64,000 nucleotides of DNA. Source: Frankiales bacterium (lineage in GTDB: Bacteria; Actinomycetota; Actinomycetes; JAFAQI01). The notes beneath the pieces are model-generated. The model was not told the origin of the DNA. It saw only the letters and a list, made by a program, of their open reading frames with translations, and ran no database searches. The position numbers and the translations under genes are program-made. The stretch covers positions 57,136-121,135 of the forward strand of contig JAICXJ010000005.1 of assembly GCA_025980465.1 (NCBI GenBank), written 5' to 3'. Shown piece by piece: positions 29,114 through 37,992 of this stretch (within the stretch, counting starts at the first letter, position 1; the number at the start of each line of letters is the position of its first letter).

Positions 29114-30972
29114 GTCGCGAGTGTAACGCGTGGCATCTTCCGGACCTCGGTGATGCGGCCAGCGACCTCGACCCGGTTGCGCCCGTTTCGCTTCGCGGCG
29201 TACAGCGCCGCGTCGGCGGCGGCGACGATCAGGTCGGCGGTGTCCAGCGCCGCGCCGAGCTCGGCGATACCCACCGAGATCGTCACCGACAGATCACCCT
29301 TGGCTTTGGTTGCGTAGCGCTGCTCGACGACCCGCCGCAACCGCTCCGCGACGACTACGGCACCGTGGCTATCGGTGTCGCGGGCGAGTACGGCGAACTC
29401 CTCGCCGCCGTACCGGTAGACGGTGTCCCCGGCCCGCATCTGCTCGGCGAGGAGATGAGCCACCTCGACCAAGACGGCGTCGCCGACGGCATGGCCGAAG
29501 GTGTCGTTGACTCGCTTGAAGTGATCGATGTCGAGCATGAAGAACGACAGCGGGCGAGCGTGCCTGGCCGACCTCTCGATCTCGAGCATGAGGTCCCGGT
29601 CGAGCTGGCGCCGGTTGGCGAGCCCGGTGAGCGGGTCCGACAGCGACAGCGATTCGGTCAGCGCGTACATCAATGCGGCGTCGATGGCGGTTGCGGCTTG
29701 GGCCGCCATCGCTTCCAGCAGCTCGATCAGCTCGGGCTTCGGCTCGGTCACGCCGGGAAGCAACAGGATCTCGATGACGCCGACCAGCCGCGGCCCCTTC
29801 AGCATCGGCACGGCCAACGCGGTCGAGCGCATCACCGCCGGCTCGGTCTCGCCGGCGAGGCCGTCGCACAGGCACACCCGGTGGGTCTGCGCGGCTTGCC
29901 CGAGCCCGCCGTACCCGATCGATCGGGACGTGAACGGGACCAGCTCGCCGGTGATCGAGTCATGCTGCAGGGTGAGGCTGCGCCCGCCCTCCTCGACCAG
30001 CCACACCCGCGCTCGCGGTGCTTCGGCGAACCGGCGAGCGGCCGTCGCAACGACGGCGAGACTCCGGGCGAGGGTCGGGGTTTCCGACACCTCCCGGGCG
30101 AACGCCAGCACCATCTTCAGCCGGCGGTTGCTCGCGGAGACATCCGCCGCCCGGCTGGCCAGAGCCTCCTGCTGGAGACGTAGCGAGCCACTCATGTTGC
30201 TCAGCTCGTCGCGCAGCTCGAGCAGCTCGGCCGGTGCGGTCATCATCGGAGCAGCACCGAACTCACCGCGGCCGACAGCCCGGACCTTCTCCAGCAACAA
30301 GTCGATCGGCGCGACCACCCGCACCCTGAGCTGGTTGCGTCGCCGCAACGTCGTCACGGCGACCCCGGCGCCGATCATCAGCAGCACGGCGAACACGACG
30401 GCCAGGAGGATGACATCGGTACGGCGCTCACGCGACTGCGCGACAGTGGCCGCAGCGAGAACAGCGCGCTGCGACTCGGTGACGGCCGTGAACGAGGCCC
30501 GGCCGGAGGAGATGAACGCGGCGAGCGGTCCGAGACGGAGCTCGCCGTTGGCGGCCTTGATACTGCTACGAGTGGCCGGCGCCTCGGCCTGGGCCACCCA
30601 TCCGGTCTGCCACCGGCGGTCAGCCGCGACGAGCGCGTCGAGCCGGGACCTCGGGATGGCGTTGCTCAGTGTCACCAGGCCGTGTTCATCGGCGGCCACC
30701 CGCGCCTGAGCGGTCCGGAAGGTGACCAGCAAGATCGGATCGGGCGCGACGAGGTACGCGCGAATCGCGGACTCTTCGTTGAGCAACGCGCCCTGTAGAT
30801 CATTGCTCAGGGTCACTGCCCGCCCAGCGTCCGAGCTGCGCGGTTGGGCGAAGGCAACCAACCAGATCAGCGACCCCGCGAGGATCAGGGCGACGGCAGC
30901 GGCACCGGCGATGACGACGCGAAACGCCCGCGTCACCTCGTCCGCAAGTCCGCGGTCCCGGTCCCGTTCCAT
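29110..30972 (-). CDS. Membrane-bound diguanylate cyclase (CHASE3-HAMP-GAF-GGDEF)
   Basis: About 620 residues. TM1 (about 19-40), a periplasmic-side helical sensor of CHASE3 type (45-185), TM2 (about 188-210), a HAMP-like linker, a GAF domain (about 300-440) and a GGDEF domain (about 455-610). The active site is GGEEF and the inhibitory I-site RxxD (RAGD) stands five residues before it, so the enzyme should make c-di-GMP and be product-inhibited. The ATG at 30972 with GAGGG eight bases upstream is preferred to one 17 codons earlier. Its stop overlaps the leuS leader-peptide start. Confidence 0.93.
   Translation of the reverse strand: MERDRDRGLADEVTRAFRVVIAGAAAVALILAGSLIWLVAFAQPRSSDAGRAVTLSNDLQGALLNEESAIRAYLVAPDPILLVTFRTAQARVAADEHGLVTLSNAIPRSRLDALVAADRRWQTGWVAQAEAPATRSSIKAANGELRLGPLAAFISSGRASFTAVTESQRAVLAAATVAQSRERRTDVILLAVVFAVLLMIGAGVAVTTLRRRNQLRVRVVAPIDLLLEKVRAVGRGEFGAAPMMTAPAELLELRDELSNMSGSLRLQQEALASRAADVSASNRRLKMVLAFAREVSETPTLARSLAVVATAARRFAEAPRARVWLVEEGGRSLTLQHDSITGELVPFTSRSIGYGGLGQAAQTHRVCLCDGLAGETEPAVMRSTALAVPMLKGPRLVGVIEILLLPGVTEPKPELIELLEAMAAQAATAIDAALMYALTESLSLSDPLTGLANRRQLDRDLMLEIERSARHARPLSFFMLDIDHFKRVNDTFGHAVGDAVLVEVAHLLAEQMRAGDTVYRYGGEEFAVLARDTDSHGAVVVAERLRRVVEQRYATKAKGDLSVTISVGIAELGAALDTADLIVAAADAALYAAKRNGRNRVEVAGRITEVRKMPRVTLAT
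29120..29125 (-). promoter_or_regulatory. -10 element of the leuS leader transcript
   Basis: TACACT matches the actinobacterial -10 pattern TANNNT and is spaced so that transcription would begin at the GTG of the leader peptide. It lies inside the last codons of the upstream gene. No convincing -35 hexamer is visible. Confidence 0.6.
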
Positions 30973-31270
30973 GAGGTGATCCCTCGCCGTCGCGATGGCG
31001 CGTGCCCAAGGTGGACCGCGCACACCTTCGATTTCGGGCCTAGTTCATGATCGCTTCAGCCGATCTCGCCAAGTTGGTCCACTTCGGTCACCAATCGCCG
31101 CCCTAACTGACTAGTGCAAGTGCATCGCCTGGCCCCGTTGGCGCGAACCGACTAGACCGGCCGGCTGTCCGCCCCCGGGAGCGGCGTGGCTGGTTTCTGG
31201 CCCCCGTTTTGGTGGGACTCCTCGCATACAGTGGGCCAGCCGGGGGCTGGGGACGGAAGGCCGATCAAAG

Positions 31271-32476
31271 ATGCGCACCGCGCGAGGCGGCGGGTTGGCG
31301 ACGCTTGTCGTCTGCGGTGCCGTGCTGACCGCGTGCGGTGGGCACTCATCGAACTCAACCCGCGCCGGCGGGACACCGGCGCCTGTCCCATTGCTGCACG
31401 TGGTTTCAGTGTCACCTGCGACGCTGTCCGCCAGCTCGCCGATCGTGGTCACCTTCCGCCAGCCGCTGACCACCCAGGCGCCGTTGCCGACCCTGCGTCC
31501 CGCACTTCCCGGGCGATGGGTGCGGGCCGGCTCGACGGCGACCTTCACCCCGGCGCAGGCCTATCCTCCGGACACCAGGATCAGGTTGAGTCTGGCCCGC
31601 AAGCCGGGGGCGTTGCCTCGGACGATCGCGAGCCTTCGCGCCGGTCATGGATCGCTACGATTCGCGCAACAGATCCTCAGCCGGCTCCACTACCTTCCGC
31701 TGTCGACGACCGCAGTTGGTCCGAGCGACCCCGCCTCGGAGGCCACTGCCGTCTATCGCCCGCCAACCGGCCGCTTCCACTGGCGTTTCGGCAACGTCCC
31801 GACAACGCTGCGGAAAGACTGGGCGGCGGGCAAGCCCAACACTGTGCTTCGCGGCGCGGTCATTGCCTTCCAACACCACAACCACCTGACCATGGATGGT
31901 GCGATCGGGCCGGCGACGTGGAAGGCGCTGCTGGCAGCGGACCTTGCTCATCGGATGGATCCCAACAACTACAGCTACGTGTCGGCCAACCTCTACCTGC
32001 CGCAGCGACTGTCGGTATGGGTCAACGGCCGCACTGCCCTGACCAGCCCGGTCAACGGCGGCGTGGCCGGCGCGCCGACGCCGCTCGGTACGTTCCCGAT
32101 TTTCCAGCGGTTCACGTCCACGACGATGCAGGGCACCAATCCCGACGGCTCCAAGTACAAGGACCCCGGAGTGCCGTGGGTCAACTACTTCTCAGGCGGG
32201 TCCGCGGTCCACGGCTTCCCGCGTGCGTCGTACGGGAGCCCGCAGTCGGTCGGATGCCTCGAGCTTCCGATTCCTACCGCTGCCGAGGTCTACACGATGA
32301 TCAACTACGGCACGCTGGTCACCGTCACGGGGCCGTACGTGCCGTCGTCATCCGCCGCGCCCGCGGCCCCGTCGACTCCGAAACCGAAGTCCGCAGGCTC
32401 AGCGAAGCCGAGCACCCACGGCAGTGCGACGGCCTCCCCCGCCGCGACGGCGTCGCACCACCCGAAGCACCACTAG
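31271..32476 (+). CDS. L,D-transpeptidase lipoprotein (YkuD) with peptidoglycan-binding domain
   Basis: A 401-residue protein. Lipobox VLTAC at residues ~18-22, an Ig-like/Big-type N-terminal domain (VVSVSPATLSASSPIVVTF), a peptidoglycan-binding domain (ending HLTMDGAIGPATWKALL), then the YkuD catalytic domain with HGFPRASYGSPQSVGCLE holding the catalytic His-Ser-Gly-Cys. The C-terminus is a Pro/Ser/His-rich tail. It would form 3-3 crosslinks in the cell wall. Divergent from the diguanylate cyclase; ends 7 bases from the convergent DUF1684 gene. Confidence 0.94.
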   Translation: MRTARGGGLATLVVCGAVLTACGGHSSNSTRAGGTPAPVPLLHVVSVSPATLSASSPIVVTFRQPLTTQAPLPTLRPALPGRWVRAGSTATFTPAQAYPPDTRIRLSLARKPGALPRTIASLRAGHGSLRFAQQILSRLHYLPLSTTAVGPSDPASEATAVYRPPTGRFHWRFGNVPTTLRKDWAAGKPNTVLRGAVIAFQHHNHLTMDGAIGPATWKALLAADLAHRMDPNNYSYVSANLYLPQRLSVWVNGRTALTSPVNGGVAGAPTPLGTFPIFQRFTSTTMQGTNPDGSKYKDPGVPWVNYFSGGSAVHGFPRASYGSPQSVGCLELPIPTAAEVYTMINYGTLVTVTGPYVPSSSAAPAAPSTPKPKSAGSAKPSTHGSATASPAATASHHPKHH

Positions 32477-32483
32477 CGGACTC

Positions 32484-33077
32484 CTACCAGCTCGGTAGCA
32501 GTTCCCCGACCGGGATCTCGACCGAGGTCCGGTTGCCCGCTGGGGCGAGTGGGCAGGCCCACGCCTCGTCGTAGGCGCATGACGGGTTGTAGGCGAAGTT
32601 GAAGTCGATGACGAGCGAGCCACCACCTCTCGCCCCATCGATCGCTCCCCCGAGATCGGCGCCCTTGACGGTGTCGAGTACGTAACGACCGCCGCCGTAG
32701 GTCTGCGGCGACGCATCGCGAACCGGCAGCCACACTCCCCCGCCGTAGGAATCGAGCCACCACAGGTCGAGTTCGCCCACCCGTGGCGCGACGACCCGGC
32801 CGATCCGTTCGAACGGCACGACGCCGTCGGTGCCGGTGGCAATCTCCAGCCGGGCCGCGGCAACGGCGGGCTCGACGTCGAGGACGAAGCGCCACGCCGG
32901 GTCGTAGTCGGCGACCTGCAGGACCGCCGAGGGATTCGGGGACGCCGGGTGCTCGCTCACCATGCGTTGCCGGGTTTCGATCCAGATCCGGTGCGCCGCT
33001 GCCGGGTCGAACTCGTCACGAACGGCGCGATAGAGCGCGGCAACCGATCGCCGCCAGTCGAGCACCGCGAAGCTCAC
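32484..33077 (-). CDS. DUF1684 family protein
   Basis: A 197-residue cytoplasmic protein with the family pattern: W-rich start, WLDSYGGGVWLPVRD, YGGGRYVLDTVKG, and DFNFAYNPSCAYDEAWACPLAP followed by NRTSVEIPVGE. The conserved Asn-Tyr-Cys stretch suggests a ligand site, but no reaction is established for the family. It lies 26 bases after the dehydrogenase gene and may belong to the same transcript. Confidence 0.9.
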   Translation of the reverse strand: MSFAVLDWRRSVAALYRAVRDEFDPAAAHRIWIETRQRMVSEHPASPNPSAVLQVADYDPAWRFVLDVEPAVAAARLEIATGTDGVVPFERIGRVVAPRVGELDLWWLDSYGGGVWLPVRDASPQTYGGGRYVLDTVKGADLGGAIDGARGGGSLVIDFNFAYNPSCAYDEAWACPLAPAGNRTSVEIPVGELLPSW

Positions 33078-33103
33078 CGCTGCACCCTACGCACAGAGCG
33101 CGG

Positions 33104-34147
33104 TCAGGCCTGCAGGTCGATCACGACCTTGATGTCATCGGGCTGCCGCTGCAGGGACGCCGGCCACTCATCGATCGGCACGGTGCGAGTGATGATCTTG
33201 GCGAGCCAGCCCTTGTCGGCCTTCGACAACGCCTCGGCCGCTTGGGCGTAGTTCGCAAGCCCGGCATTCACCGAGCCGAACACCACTTCGTTGCTGAGCA
33301 CTATCGCCTTGTTGATCGCGTCGGCCTGGGCGTCGATCGCGCGGGTACCGGAGGAAATTCCGGTCAGGCAGACGATCGCGTCGGGCGCGGTGCGAGCGAT
33401 CACATCGAAGACCAGCTGGCCGATGCCGGTCGCCTCGATGACGACGTCGGGCGGGCAGGGCAGATCGTCGAGCGAGGTCACGTACGTCGCGCCGAGGTCC
33501 CTCACCATGCCGGGCTTCGGACCCTCGGTCACCCGGTCGAGCACGGTGACGTCGAAGCCGCGCTGCCGGCCGATCATTGCGGCGAGCAGGCCGATCGGGC
33601 CGGCGCCGGTCACCAACGCGGTCGATGCGGTGACGGCCGAGCGCAGCGCGATCTTCCCGACCTGGTCCCAGGCCTTGGCGACCACCGACGTCGGCTCGAG
33701 CAGAACCCCGAGCGTGTCGAGCGACGGGTCGAGCTTGATCGCGAACTTGGGCGCCACCCGCCACCGTTGCGAGCCGTATCCATCGCGACCCTTGATGCCG
33801 CGCTCGGTGAACTGTCCGTTGCGGCAGAAGTCCCACTGGTCCTTGCTGCACGGCTCGCACGGGACCGGGTCGGGTCGTCGCACCACGCCCGCGACCAGGT
33901 CGCCGGCGGCGACCCCGGACCCTTGCGGCGCCTCCAGCACACGACCGAGCGACTCGTGGAAGAGCACCAGCCGCTGGTGTCCCGCGGGCGGCTCGCCGTA
34001 CCCCTCCTTGGACACCTCGAGGTCGGTCCCGCAGATGCCGACGTACAAGCCCTCGACGAGCACCTCGCCGTCGGAGTCGGGCGGTTCGGGGATCTCCTCG
34101 ACGCCTGCGCTCGACAGGTCACCAGGCTTTACCGTGCACGCCTTCAC
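33104..34147 (-). CDS. Zinc-dependent MDR dehydrogenase, glucose-1-dehydrogenase-like
   Basis: A 347-residue medium-chain dehydrogenase. The N-terminal catalytic domain has GICGTDLEV (catalytic Cys) and a structural-zinc region with CEPCSKDQWDFC. The nucleotide-binding motif GAGPIGLLAAMIG follows. Overall pattern and C-terminus match archaeal-type glucose dehydrogenases, but sugar versus other alcohol substrate is uncertain. GAGGAG lies six bases ahead of the GTG start. It follows the P450 gene by 55 bases, so may oxidise the alcohol formed by the neighbouring oxygenases. Confidence 0.88.
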   Translation of the reverse strand: MKACTVKPGDLSSAGVEEIPEPPDSDGEVLVEGLYVGICGTDLEVSKEGYGEPPAGHQRLVLFHESLGRVLEAPQGSGVAAGDLVAGVVRRPDPVPCEPCSKDQWDFCRNGQFTERGIKGRDGYGSQRWRVAPKFAIKLDPSLDTLGVLLEPTSVVAKAWDQVGKIALRSAVTASTALVTGAGPIGLLAAMIGRQRGFDVTVLDRVTEGPKPGMVRDLGATYVTSLDDLPCPPDVVIEATGIGQLVFDVIARTAPDAIVCLTGISSGTRAIDAQADAINKAIVLSNEVVFGSVNAGLANYAQAAEALSKADKGWLAKIITRTVPIDEWPASLQRQPDDIKVVIDLQA

Positions 34148-34202
34148 GTCGGACTCCTCGGATTACCCCCGGCGTCCGACGTTATGCCCTGCCCGGCCGC
34201 GA

Positions 34203-35654
34203 CTACTTCAGCGGGTGCAGCTGCAGCGGGAAGCCGTCAGCCGGCATCGGTAGGGCGACGAGGTCCCACGGCACTTGATACCCGGGGGTGGTCGTCCACC
34301 GATAGCGGCGCAGGAAGTGATGGAGCAGCATCTTGACCTCCTGCGTGCCGAAGTACATTCCGATGCACTTGTGCGCGCCACCGCCGAACGGCACCCACGC
34401 GAAGCGATGCTTCTTGTCCTCGCAACGGGGCTCGGCGAACCGTTCCGGGTCGAACGTCTCCGGATCGGTCCAGTACTCCTTCATGTAGTGGCTGAACCAC
34501 GGGGAGATCGACACGAACGTCCCCGCCGGGATGTAGTGGCCGAGCAGCTCGGTGTCCTTGATCGCCTTGCGGGCAAGGGACGGGACCGGTGCGACGAGCC
34601 GTAGCGACTCCTTGATCACCAGGTCGAGCACAGTGAGCTGATCAAGTGCCTCGAGGGTCAGCTCGCCGTCCAGCGCGAGCGACTGCTCGCGGGCCTTCTC
34701 CTGCCATTCCGGATGCGCCGCCAGCGCCGCCAGCACCGCCGAGGTGGTGATGGTCGAGGTGTCGTGAGCCGCCATCATCAAAAAGATCATGTGGTTGACG
34801 ACGTCGTCGTCACTGAACGTCTCGCCGTCCTCGGTCTTGACGTGACACAGCGCCGAGAACAGATCATCGGAGTCGGCAGCACGCTTCGCCGGGAGCTGTG
34901 CGCGGAAGTAGTCCTCGAGCACGGCTCGACCCTCGAGCCCTCGCTTCCATCGCCCACCCGGAACCGGCACCCGCAACATCGACACGCCGGCGCGCACCGT
35001 GTCGATGAACGCTTTCTGCAGTCGGGCGTCATCGGCATTCGACGGCCCGCCCATGAAGACCTCGGAGGCGATGTCGAGGGAGAGCCGTTTGAGGGTCGGA
35101 TAGGCGCGGATGGTGCCTGACGCCGGCCAGTTGTTGAGGTCGGAGCGGACCAGCGCGTCGGCGTTCTGCAGGTACGCCGCGAGCCTCGGCCGGGTGAACG
35201 CCTCCTGCATGATTCGCCGATGCAAGAGGTGCTCGTCGAAGTCGAGCAGCATCAGGCCGCGCCGGAAGAACGGTCCGATGAAGAACTCCCACCCGGTCTG
35301 GGAGAACGCTTTGTCCGCGTTGATCAGCACCGACTGTGTGGCGTCCGGGCCGAGCGCGAGCAGAATGTTCACCCCGGCGCCTCTGGTCCAGGACAGCGGG
35401 CCGAACCGGTCGTAGATCCGCTGGGAGAAGCTCGTGCTGTCGAAGAGGATCTCGATGGTCCGACCGAGGACCGGGAGCCCGCCGGTTCCGGGAACGGCTT
35501 TGAGGCCGGAGCCCGCCGGGGGCTGACCCAGCGGCTTGCCGCCGCTGGGTAGCCGCGAGAACGCCGCTGCAATCCGCGCCGCACCAGGCATCGCGGCCGG
35601 CCGGATCTTGTCCGGATGCTTCCAGGTCGTCGCGACGCCGGTGTCGGCGCTCAT
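34203..35654 (-). CDS. Cytochrome P450
   Basis: A 483-residue P450 with the heme-thiolate motif FGGGAHKCIG (Cys430), the ExxR helix in VIKESLRLV and an oxygen-binding I-helix MAAHDTSTIT. The architecture is like CYP51/CYP-type sterol or fatty-acid hydroxylases, but the substrate is unknown. The ATG overlaps the stop of the membrane hydroxylase gene (ATGA), so two oxygenases of different chemistry are made from one message. Confidence 0.94.
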   Translation of the reverse strand: MSADTGVATTWKHPDKIRPAAMPGAARIAAAFSRLPSGGKPLGQPPAGSGLKAVPGTGGLPVLGRTIEILFDSTSFSQRIYDRFGPLSWTRGAGVNILLALGPDATQSVLINADKAFSQTGWEFFIGPFFRRGLMLLDFDEHLLHRRIMQEAFTRPRLAAYLQNADALVRSDLNNWPASGTIRAYPTLKRLSLDIASEVFMGGPSNADDARLQKAFIDTVRAGVSMLRVPVPGGRWKRGLEGRAVLEDYFRAQLPAKRAADSDDLFSALCHVKTEDGETFSDDDVVNHMIFLMMAAHDTSTITTSAVLAALAAHPEWQEKAREQSLALDGELTLEALDQLTVLDLVIKESLRLVAPVPSLARKAIKDTELLGHYIPAGTFVSISPWFSHYMKEYWTDPETFDPERFAEPRCEDKKHRFAWVPFGGGAHKCIGMYFGTQEVKMLLHHFLRRYRWTTTPGYQVPWDLVALPMPADGFPLQLHPLK

Positions 35655-36382
35655 AGCGCCGCCCCGACGCGGTGCTCGTTGATCCCATGCTCGGTCACGC
35701 CGAGGTTGAACGCAGTCGGTGACACCGGCACCTCATCCTTTTGCGGGAATGTGCGGAGGACGTGGTCGGCGAGATGAACGGTGACGCCGAACCAGTACTT
35801 CTCATTGCGGTAGTGGTGCAGTCGATGCGCCCGGTAGACGTAGGTGTAGTACCGGCGCTTCGGCTTGTACGTCGAGTGGATCAGGAAGTGGATCCACTCG
35901 TAGGCGAGGAACATCGAGTACGCCGTGGCCATACCCGACAACGCCAACCGCCAGGTCGGGGTGATCGCCCACATGATCGGGGCCTCGAGCACCACCGAGG
36001 TGAGCAGGATCTGCCGAGGCACCAGGACGAGCCCCAGCACCTTCGGATCGGCGTGATGTTGACGGTGGCGTCGAGCACCGAGCGGATCGATCGTCACCGC
36101 TGCGACCCGGCGGGGCGTGAAGTGCAGGACGAACACGTGGATCAGCCACTCGGTGAAGGGCTGGAAGCCGAGAATGATCGCCGCGATCCCTAGGTCCCAC
36201 CATCGCCAGCCGCCGAGAGCCAGCCGCAGCGCAACGGAGATGACCACCGCGGGGATGAGCACCCAGGCGCTGAAGGTCCGGACGAAGATCCGCGCGGCGA
36301 CCGGCAGTGTCAGGCCCGGCGCGGTGTAAGCGTCCGGCTGCGGCTCGCGCTCCCGGACCGGCCGCTCGTTGGTGACCGTCAC
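35651..36382 (-). CDS. Fatty-acid-hydroxylase/sterol-desaturase family membrane protein
   Basis: About 243 residues from the GTG at 36382. Several hydrophobic helices and the di-iron histidine boxes are seen: HVFVLH, RHRQHHADP, WIHFLIHS and HRLHHYRNE. The family hydroxylates or desaturates lipids, sterols or carotenoids in the membrane. The frame extends much further upstream, but that part is over the next gene and is not protein-like. Translation is coupled to the P450 by a 4-base overlap. Confidence 0.9.
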   Translation of the reverse strand: MTVTNERPVREREPQPDAYTAPGLTLPVAARIFVRTFSAWVLIPAVVISVALRLALGGWRWWDLGIAAIILGFQPFTEWLIHVFVLHFTPRRVAAVTIDPLGARRHRQHHADPKVLGLVLVPRQILLTSVVLEAPIMWAITPTWRLALSGMATAYSMFLAYEWIHFLIHSTYKPKRRYYTYVYRAHRLHHYRNEKYWFGVTVHLADHVLRTFPQKDEVPVSPTAFNLGVTEHGINEHRVGAAL

Positions 36383-36429
36383 TCCGGAATTGTGACACGG
36401 CGCGGTGTCAGTGGCGCCGCCGGCTGATG

Positions 36430-37992
36430 CTAGGAACAGCGGTACGCCGGGACCCGCCGGGTATCCAGTGCCAGGTAGGAGAAGGCGCCGGCGCCACAGT
36501 CCTGGCGTCGGGGTACCTGGCCGGCGCATCCCAGTCGCAGGTTCTCGCAATCGAAGCGCTGACCGGAGTCGAGCGTGATGTCGATGCGTGACCGGTAGTA
36601 GGTCGAGTACAGGTTGGCGTCGTGTGACGGATCGACCTTGCCGGTCTCCGAGTCGCTCCGCCAGCGGCTGGTCAGCAGCATCTGGTCGGCTCGAGGGTCG
36701 TGACGGAGGTACTTGTCGAACCACGCCAGGGTGTACCAAGTGGTGAGGTCGATGCCGCGCCTGCTCGCGGGCAGTAGGCCGTTGGGGTAGTCGTTGAACT
36801 CGTAGTGGGTGCCCCCGCGAATCACGATCTGTGCCGTGTCGACTCCGGCCTGGCTCAACGCCAACGAGCCGAGCCCTTTCGCGTCCGGATCGGGCAGCGA
36901 GGTGTAGGGCTGCGGGAAGAGGAAGTAGTCGGAGCTGAGGCCGAGCATCGGCGTATGCAGCGACGGGGTCTGACTCAGCGGCGAGCCAAAACAGTCACGA
37001 GACATCCCGAAGAAGCCGGTGCGGTTGATCGGCGCCTGGGCCAGGGCATCTGTCTCGGCCGGCGACGGCGCCACTGGCACACAGAGGTCGTCCCATGCCA
37101 CGCCGGCCTTCACTCGTGGATCGGACTGGGCGAGCCAGCTGGCCGCCTCGGCGCCGTAGGAATGTCCCGCGATCCCGATCTGCTGCCGGTTGATCATCCG
37201 CCACAGCGGATCGAAGCCGGCATCGAGGCCCGCCGCGACCCGCTGACCTTGCTTGGCGGCATGACTCGTGCCGGAGGTCCGACTCGGGACCGGCCGGTAG
37301 GGGTCGTCGGGCGTGGACAGCAGGAAGTTGAGGCTGTCCTCACCGCCGTCGTAGAACGGCAGCCCGCTGCCACCCAGATCGTGGGTCTGACCGATGAACG
37401 GCGTCCCGGCGAAGGCGCCCTCCTGCTGATCCGGGGCTTGGCCGTACTGGTCTGACATTCCCTCGCCCTGAGCATCGAAGGTCATGACCACGAAACCGGC
37501 TCGGGCCAGGGCCTGCGCGGCGAACCAGTAGATCTGCTCGTAACCGATGATCGAGCCGTTGATGATCAGTACCGCCGGACGGTGGGCCGGTCCCTGCTTG
37601 GTCGCCCACACATGCCCCGACAGCGTGGCTCCACTGCGCGCCGTGTAGAGCACCGGCTTGACGATCCCGCCGTAGCGGCGCCAGTGGTTCAGGCGCGGGT
37701 CGATCGCGCAGATCACGACGGTCGTGCAGGGGTTGGGGTTGGGGGCGCGGCCTGGGTCGACATGCTGACGCGCGGCCTGGTACGCCGCAGTCGCCTTCGC
37801 GACCCGATTCATGAATCCGAGCGATCCGAACTGCGCTTCCCGCTCCTGGGAAACCAGCAGGTTCTTGATCTCGTACCCCGGGTTGACCGTGGCCGCCCGG
37901 GCAGGTGCTGTTCCGGCAACTGCACCCAACGCGAGCACGCCGGTTGCCGCCCAACCGGTGAGCCGCCGGCTCACGTGGTGTGCCGGCACCAT
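36430..37992 (-). CDS. Secreted alpha/beta-hydrolase (dienelactone-hydrolase-like)
   Basis: A 520-residue protein with a signal sequence (about 11-34, ending APARA). The nucleophile elbow is GIAGHSYGAEAA; GGTHYEFNDYP near the C-terminus supplies the likely catalytic His. An N-terminal YGGIVKPVLYTARSGATLSG segment is typical of secreted dienelactone-hydrolase-like proteins. The substrate is unknown. The ATG at 37992 lies inside the last 22 bases of the preceding beta-helix gene, so the two are coupled. Confidence 0.88.
   Translation of the reverse strand: MVPAHHVSRRLTGWAATGVLALGAVAGTAPARAATVNPGYEIKNLLVSQEREAQFGSLGFMNRVAKATAAYQAARQHVDPGRAPNPNPCTTVVICAIDPRLNHWRRYGGIVKPVLYTARSGATLSGHVWATKQGPAHRPAVLIINGSIIGYEQIYWFAAQALARAGFVVMTFDAQGEGMSDQYGQAPDQQEGAFAGTPFIGQTHDLGGSGLPFYDGGEDSLNFLLSTPDDPYRPVPSRTSGTSHAAKQGQRVAAGLDAGFDPLWRMINRQQIGIAGHSYGAEAASWLAQSDPRVKAGVAWDDLCVPVAPSPAETDALAQAPINRTGFFGMSRDCFGSPLSQTPSLHTPMLGLSSDYFLFPQPYTSLPDPDAKGLGSLALSQAGVDTAQIVIRGGTHYEFNDYPNGLLPASRRGIDLTTWYTLAWFDKYLRHDPRADQMLLTSRWRSDSETGKVDPSHDANLYSTYYRSRIDITLDSGQRFDCENLRLGCAGQVPRRQDCGAGAFSYLALDTRRVPAYRCS

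Noticed and set aside
28974-29125. T-box riboswitch ahead of leuS
   Set aside because: No stem I specifier loop or T-box sequence was found; the leader peptide plus terminator explains the region.
29065-30183. Long open frame on the plus strand opposite the diguanylate cyclase
   Set aside because: It lies antisense to an intact GGDEF protein, is rich in Arg/Gly/His shadow residues and has no recognisable domain. GC-rich codon bias produces such frames.
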